35,052 nucleotides of DNA from Anaerolineae bacterium (lineage in GTDB: Bacteria; Chloroflexota; Anaerolineae; Aggregatilineales; Phototrophicaceae). The notes beneath the pieces were generated by a model. That model had not been told where the DNA came from, ran no database searches, and saw only the letters and a program-made list of their open reading frames with translations. The translations under genes and the position numbers were made by a program. Each line of letters starts with the position of its first letter. Position 1 is the stretch's first letter. The stretch covers positions 1 to 35,052 of the forward strand of contig JALHOR010000055.1 in NCBI GenBank assembly GCA_022842885.1, written 5' to 3'. Of this stretch, positions 31,421 to 35,052 are shown piece by piece.

Positions 31421-32401
31421 ATGCAAAAAATTCGTTGGGGTATTTTATCTACTGGGTTTATTGCGGGGCAGTTTGCGCGTGGGCTGTCGGTGATAGCCGA
31501 TGCTGAATTGGTGGCAGTGGGGTCACGCACGCAGGCAAGCGCCGATGCTTTTGGCGCAGAATTTAATATCCCAAAACGCCACGCCAGTTATGAAGCCTTG
31601 GCGCATGACCCAGAGGTAGATGTCATTTACATCGGCACGCCTCACCCGATGCATCACGAGAATATCACGTTATGCCTGAACGCCGGAAAACATGTGTTAT
31701 GCGAAAAACCGTTTACGATTAATGCTCATCAGGCGCGTGAGGTGGTGGCGCTTGCCCGCGAGAAAAATCTATTCTTGATGGAAGCTATGTGGACGCGCTT
31801 TTTGCCGGTGATGGCACAAGTGCGGGCATGGTTGGCAGAAGGCAAAATCGGCGCGGTACAAATGATTAAAGCTGATTTTTGTTTTCGGACAGATTTTGAC
31901 GCGCAGCATCGCTTGTTTAATCCTGATTTGGGGGGCGGGGCGCTGCTGGATGTGGGCATTTATCCTATTTCACTGACTGCCATGATTCTGGGCTTGCCCC
32001 AAACAATTCAAAGTCATGTGCATTTAGGCGCGACGGGTGTTGATGAACAAAACGCGCTGTTATTCGGCTATAGTAACGGGGCTGCCGCATTATTATCGTC
32101 AGCAGTGCGAACCCAACTGCCGTATGATGCTTTAATTGTGGGCGAAAACGGGCATCTCTATATCCCAGATTTCTTCAAAGCCGAGCGTGTAACCCTGACG
32201 CTGGCGGGTGGTAATGTGCAGACATTCGAGTTCCCCCATAAGAAGAATGGCTACGAATATCAAGCCATCGCTATCGGTGATTATTTGCGAGCCGGCAAGC
32301 AGGAAAGTGACATTATGCCATTAGATGAAACAATTGCCTTGATGCAGCTTATGGATAGCATTCGCGCTGAATGGGGCTTGGTTTATCCGGTGGAAAAATG
32401 A
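31421..32401 (+). CDS. Gfo/Idh/MocA family oxidoreductase
   Basis: The 326-residue protein has the N-terminal Rossmann fold (IRWGILSTGFIAGQFARGL; SRTQASADAFGAEF), the family's CEKPFTIN motif (catalytic Lys), and the second-domain word GGGALLDVGIYPISLTAMILG, with the segment WTRFLPVM before. This subgroup resembles dimeric dihydrodiol dehydrogenases/D-xylose dehydrogenases. It uses NAD(P) on a sugar or cyclic alcohol; the substrate is unknown. The start ATG 31421 has AAAGGG 7 nt upstream. It is convergent with the Nudix gene, separated by only three bases. Confidence 0.93.
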   Translation: MQKIRWGILSTGFIAGQFARGLSVIADAELVAVGSRTQASADAFGAEFNIPKRHASYEALAHDPEVDVIYIGTPHPMHHENITLCLNAGKHVLCEKPFTINAHQAREVVALAREKNLFLMEAMWTRFLPVMAQVRAWLAEGKIGAVQMIKADFCFRTDFDAQHRLFNPDLGGGALLDVGIYPISLTAMILGLPQTIQSHVHLGATGVDEQNALLFGYSNGAAALLSSAVRTQLPYDALIVGENGHLYIPDFFKAERVTLTLAGGNVQTFEFPHKKNGYEYQAIAIGDYLRAGKQESDIMPLDETIALMQLMDSIRAEWGLVYPVEK

Positions 32402-32404
32402 GGT

Positions 32405-32893
32405 TTATGCCGCAATATCCAACAGCGCACACAAATTATCAATCAGCCAATTATACAATTGTGGCGTGCGAAGGTTAAGCGCATTGATGGCATCTAACGT
32501 CAGCGGAATTTCTTCTGGGATAAATTCGCCGCGACTGGGGTCAGTAAATTCGGGACCATAGCGCAGGCTTAAGTCATAATCCAGCAAGCGACAAATGAAA
32601 AAATGCTCTTCCAAATTTTTACCAGCAATATGATGGGGTAATACGAATGCCTTGCCCAAAATATCAATGGTCGCGCCAAGTTCTTCCAACAATTCGCGGT
32701 GCAATGCCGCTTCTATATCGGCATCATGCGGCTCAACACCGCCGCCGGGGGCGACATGATAGGCTTGAGGGTTATGGGGTTTGATGCGTTTAATAACCAA
32801 TAAGTGATTATCGGGCGTCAATAAAATTGCCCGTACACGTTGAATAATGGGATATTCAAGAAGGGTGAGTGAGTGTTGAGATGTAATAAGCAT
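32405..32893 (-). CDS. Nudix hydrolase
   Basis: The 162-residue protein has the Nudix fold with a near-canonical box: APGGGVEPHDADIEAALHRELLEELGATI, holding the RE-x-x-EE-x-G core; the loop before REL has an extra residue and a shifted acidic position. Nudix enzymes hydrolyse nucleoside diphosphate-linked compounds; which one is unclear. The C-terminal part LSLRYGPEFTDPSRGEFIPEEIP resembles no specific family I can name. ATG 32893, with GGA about 9-10 nt upstream, is used. It lies downstream of the aldo/keto reductase on the same strand but a strong terminator separates them. Confidence 0.88.
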   Translation of the reverse strand: MLITSQHSLTLLEYPIIQRVRAILLTPDNHLLVIKRIKPHNPQAYHVAPGGGVEPHDADIEAALHRELLEELGATIDILGKAFVLPHHIAGKNLEEHFFICRLLDYDLSLRYGPEFTDPSRGEFIPEEIPLTLDAINALNLRTPQLYNWLIDNLCALLDIAA

Positions 32894-32935
32894 TCGTTTT
32901 AATCCAATATTGAGTTGCCCTGTACAGCATACCAC

Positions 32936-32972
32936 AAAAAACGAACAGGCAATTGCTAAAACTTGCCTGTTC
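32936..32972 (-). terminator. Strong rho-independent terminator of the aldo/keto reductase gene
   Basis: GAACAGGCAA and TTGCCTGTTC form a perfect ten-pair stem (32943-32952 with 32963-32972); on the minus strand it is followed by G and six T residues. It lies 34 bases after the stop at 33007. Confidence 0.85.
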
Positions 32973-33006
32973 TTGTTAAATTTTCTTTGTGGATTTTAAC
33001 GAAAAT

Positions 33007-33978
33007 TTACCATGCGTAGGCTTCTGGGGCAGCGCCACCAGGACCCGGGAAAATCTCGTCGAGTTTCTTCATGGCAACCTCATCCAGTTTGATTTCCAGC
33101 GCCCGCAAACTCCCCGTGAGTTGTTCCAGCGTGCGCGGTCCAATAATCGGTGCGGTGACGATGGGGTTATGCAGCAACCATGCTAAGGCGACATCGGCAG
33201 GTTGTTCACCTAATTCTTGGCAGAAGGCTTCGTATGCTTCGATTTTGCCGCGATTTTTCTCCAACGCTTCTTTAACACCATCAGAGGCACGCCGACCGGA
33301 TTCAATTTTTTGCAGGATGCCGCCTAACAAGCCACTTGCCAGCGGCGACCATGGAATCATGCCCAGACCATAATCGGCACAGGCGGGCAGCACTTCCAGT
33401 TCAATCATGCGGGCATTGAGGTTGTAGAGGCTTTGTTCGCTGACCAAGCCCATAAAATGACGTTGTTTGGCGATTTCATTGGCTTTGGCGATATGCCAAC
33501 CCGCGAAGTTGCTGCTGCCCACATACAACACTTTGCCTTCGCGTACCAATTGTTCCATCGCCTGCCAAATTTCTTCCCAAGGCGTATTGCGGTCAACATG
33601 ATGCATCTGATACAAATCAATATAATCGGTCTGCATCCGTTTAAGGCTGGCTTCGCACGCCCGCTTGATATGTAGCGCCGACAAGCGGCTCTCGTTTGCC
33701 CAATCGCCCATCGTGCCATAAACTTTCGTGGCGATGACTGTTTTTTCGCGGCGTCCACTGCCTTGTGCAAACCAGCGCCCGATAATCTGTTCGGTAACGC
33801 CTTCGCCACGTTTCCAACCATATACATTGGCAGTATCAAAGAAATTGATGTCTAGTTCGAGTGCCTTGTCCATGATAGCAAAGCTGTCTGGTTCGGTGGT
33901 GTGTGGACCAAAATTCATAGTCCCCAAACATAAGCGGCTGACTCTTAAGCCGGTGCGTCCTAATTGCGTGTATTCCAT
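33007..33978 (-). CDS. Aldo/keto reductase
   Basis: The 323-residue protein is an NADP-dependent aldo/keto reductase (TIM barrel) with the full catalytic tetrad Asp48, Tyr53 (NFFDTANVYG), Lys85 (TVIATKVYG) and His126 (IDLYQMHHVD). It begins YTQLGRTGLRVSRLCLGTMNFG, the usual start of the YghZ/Tas-like AKR group. Segments VGSSNFAGWHIAKA and MIPWSPLASGLLGG are the conserved NADP-binding parts. It reduces aldehydes or ketones to alcohols in the cytoplasm; natural substrate unknown. ATG 33978 with AAAGAGA 8 nt upstream is preferred over ATG 34050 region. It is followed by a terminator. Confidence 0.94.
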   Translation of the reverse strand: MEYTQLGRTGLRVSRLCLGTMNFGPHTTEPDSFAIMDKALELDINFFDTANVYGWKRGEGVTEQIIGRWFAQGSGRREKTVIATKVYGTMGDWANESRLSALHIKRACEASLKRMQTDYIDLYQMHHVDRNTPWEEIWQAMEQLVREGKVLYVGSSNFAGWHIAKANEIAKQRHFMGLVSEQSLYNLNARMIELEVLPACADYGLGMIPWSPLASGLLGGILQKIESGRRASDGVKEALEKNRGKIEAYEAFCQELGEQPADVALAWLLHNPIVTAPIIGPRTLEQLTGSLRALEIKLDEVAMKKLDEIFPGPGGAAPEAYAW

Positions 33979-34164
33979 AAAGCTAATCTCTTTCTGCATA
34001 AAAATAAAAAGCGTGCCTATCATAGCGGAATTTACGAGCATTTGCCGCATAATTGGACTTATATGGGTTTAGCGTGCGGCATGGTTGGGGAAAAGTTGGG
34101 GATGCGACTCGCTTTCATGCGATTGCGTTTACAATGAGCAATATCCAAGTAGGGGAGGGCTATC

Positions 34165-35052
34165 ATGCAAAATCTGAGTGGACAGATTATCAAAGGCTAT
34201 GAACTCCGCGACTGTTTAGGGGCGGGTGGTTTTGGCGCGGTGTATAAAGCCAGTCAAGCCAGCGTCGGACGCGAAGTTGCTATCAAAATTATTTTGCCGG
34301 GGCTGGCGAATCAGCCTGATTTTATCCGGCGGTTTGAAACAGAAGCACAAGTGATTGCCCGCTTAGAGCATCACAGCATCGTGCCATTGTACGATTATTG
34401 GCGCGAACCGGATGGCGCATATCTGGTCATGCGCTGGTTGCGCGGTGGCAGCTTGGCGGATTTGCTTAAACAGGGGGCGCTGGATGTTGAAACGACGGCA
34501 CGCATCCTTGACCAAGTGAGCGCGGCACTGGCTTTCGCGCATCGCAGCAATATCATCCACCGCGATATGAAGCCGGGCAATATTTTATTGGATGAAGATA
34601 ATAATGCTTATCTGGCGGATTTTGGCATCGCCAAAGATTTGCGTCAGCCTGATGGCAGCGGTACGCAAGTGGACGCGATTGTGGGGTCGCTGGATTATAT
34701 TTCGCCGGAACAGGCACGCAGCGAACCGGTCACGCCGCGCACGGATATTTATAGCCTGGGCGTGGTGTTATATGAAATGCTCACCGGGCAGCATCCATTC
34801 CCCGGTATTTCTTCAATTGAACGCCTATATAAACACATCAATGACCCTCTGCCGGACATCACCACGCTGGACGATGCCATTTGTGACGCAGTGAATCAAG
34901 TGGTGCAGACTGCCACTGCCAAAAATCCGGCGCTGCGTTACGAAGATGCTGTCCAGATGGCGCTGGCATTCAAAGAAGCCGCCGGACTGAATCGTGCCAG
35001 CAGCAGCACCATTGTGGAACTGCTGACGCGACGGGAACAGGAAGTGGTGAGT
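34165..35052 (+). CDS. Ser/Thr protein kinase, 5' part, with LuxR-HTH-like start at the edge
   Basis: The frame runs from ATG 34165 (GGGGAGG upstream at 34152-34158) to the window's end without a stop, so the gene is cut. The visible 296 residues make a complete Hanks-type kinase: glycine loop GAGGFGAVY (19-27), Lys41 (VAIKI), HRDMKPGN with Asp134, ADFGIAK with Asp152 and SPEQ near 182, DIYSLGVVLYEML and GQHPFPG. It phosphorylates Ser/Thr on protein targets at the membrane or in the cytoplasm. The last ten visible residues, LTRREQEVVS, match the first helix of the LuxR/GerE HTH (LTxREQEVL), suggesting a fused output domain beyond the edge; that is inference. It is transcribed away from the aldo/keto reductase gene. 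Confidence 0.94.
   Translation, partial: MQNLSGQIIKGYELRDCLGAGGFGAVYKASQASVGREVAIKIILPGLANQPDFIRRFETEAQVIARLEHHSIVPLYDYWREPDGAYLVMRWLRGGSLADLLKQGALDVETTARILDQVSAALAFAHRSNIIHRDMKPGNILLDEDNNAYLADFGIAKDLRQPDGSGTQVDAIVGSLDYISPEQARSEPVTPRTDIYSLGVVLYEMLTGQHPFPGISSIERLYKHINDPLPDITTLDDAICDAVNQVVQTATAKNPALRYEDAVQMALAFKEAAGLNRASSSTIVELLTRREQEVVS

Noticed and set aside
1..35052. CRISPR array, tRNA, rRNA, transposase or integrase
   Set aside because: No regularly spaced direct repeats with spacers, no tRNA-like CCA-ended cloverleaf, no rRNA blocks and no transposase or recombinase motifs were noticed by reading; a tool search could still find a divergent tRNA.

Overview
The window looks like chromosomal DNA of a bacterium of about 50 % GC, most likely a member of the Chloroflexota (Anaerolineae-like). 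I infer this from the mix of genes and from no marker gene: a MutS2 of the MutS2/Smr type, a very large GT-C-like membrane protein with a soluble tail, a Ser/Thr kinase, two Uma2-type nucleases, DUF2236 and DUF5996 proteins, low-complexity membrane-anchored proteins and two intergenic repeat families. No rRNA, tRNA, CRISPR array, transposase, integrase or phage gene was seen.

Layout. 1-8.8 kb, mostly plus strand: 3' part of mutS2, a secreted Pro-rich protein, a serine hydrolase of the beta-lactamase class C fold, a repeat-filled intergenic gap, the large membrane protein and two overlapping GNAT acetyltransferases. 8.8-16.6 kb, mostly minus strand: a small membrane protein and a secreted beta-propeller (one operon), a DUF2236 (MpaB-like) protein, a plus-strand DinB-like protein, an ATP-grasp protein, a three-segment membrane protein, mannose-6-phosphate isomerase and an acyl-CoA dehydrogenase. 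16.7-25.7 kb: the accessory and DNA-modification part. It holds a small conserved hypothetical, a Uma2 nuclease, a strongly AT-rich three-gene plus-strand cassette (17946-20157) ending in a PD-(D/E)XK nuclease, a biotin carboxylase/biotin carrier pair, two beta-class DNA methyltransferases (one with an Mrr-like nuclease tail) and a second Uma2 paralogue. 25.8-35 kb: a class I aminotransferase, an AT-rich TPR protein, DUF5996, two membrane-anchored proteins (one with 63-bp tandem repeats), a response regulator with a partner of unknown function, a Gfo/Idh/MocA oxidoreductase, a Nudix protein, an aldo/keto reductase and the 5' part of a Ser/Thr kinase whose last visible residues resemble the start of a LuxR-type HTH.

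How the genes may work together. The acyl-CoA dehydrogenase and the biotin carboxylase plus carrier look like parts of acyl-CoA (branched-chain amino acid type) metabolism, now separated by the 16.7-20.2 kb accessory segment. The best candidate for an undescribed system is the 17946-20157 cassette: an unrecognised 380-residue protein, a small helix-rich protein with a CxxC pair, and a nuclease. It has its own near-consensus promoter, a first-gene/second-gene overlap and a perfect 15-bp inverted repeat at the start of the nuclease gene. Its closeness to two methyltransferases and two Uma2 nucleases suggests, but does not prove, a defence role.
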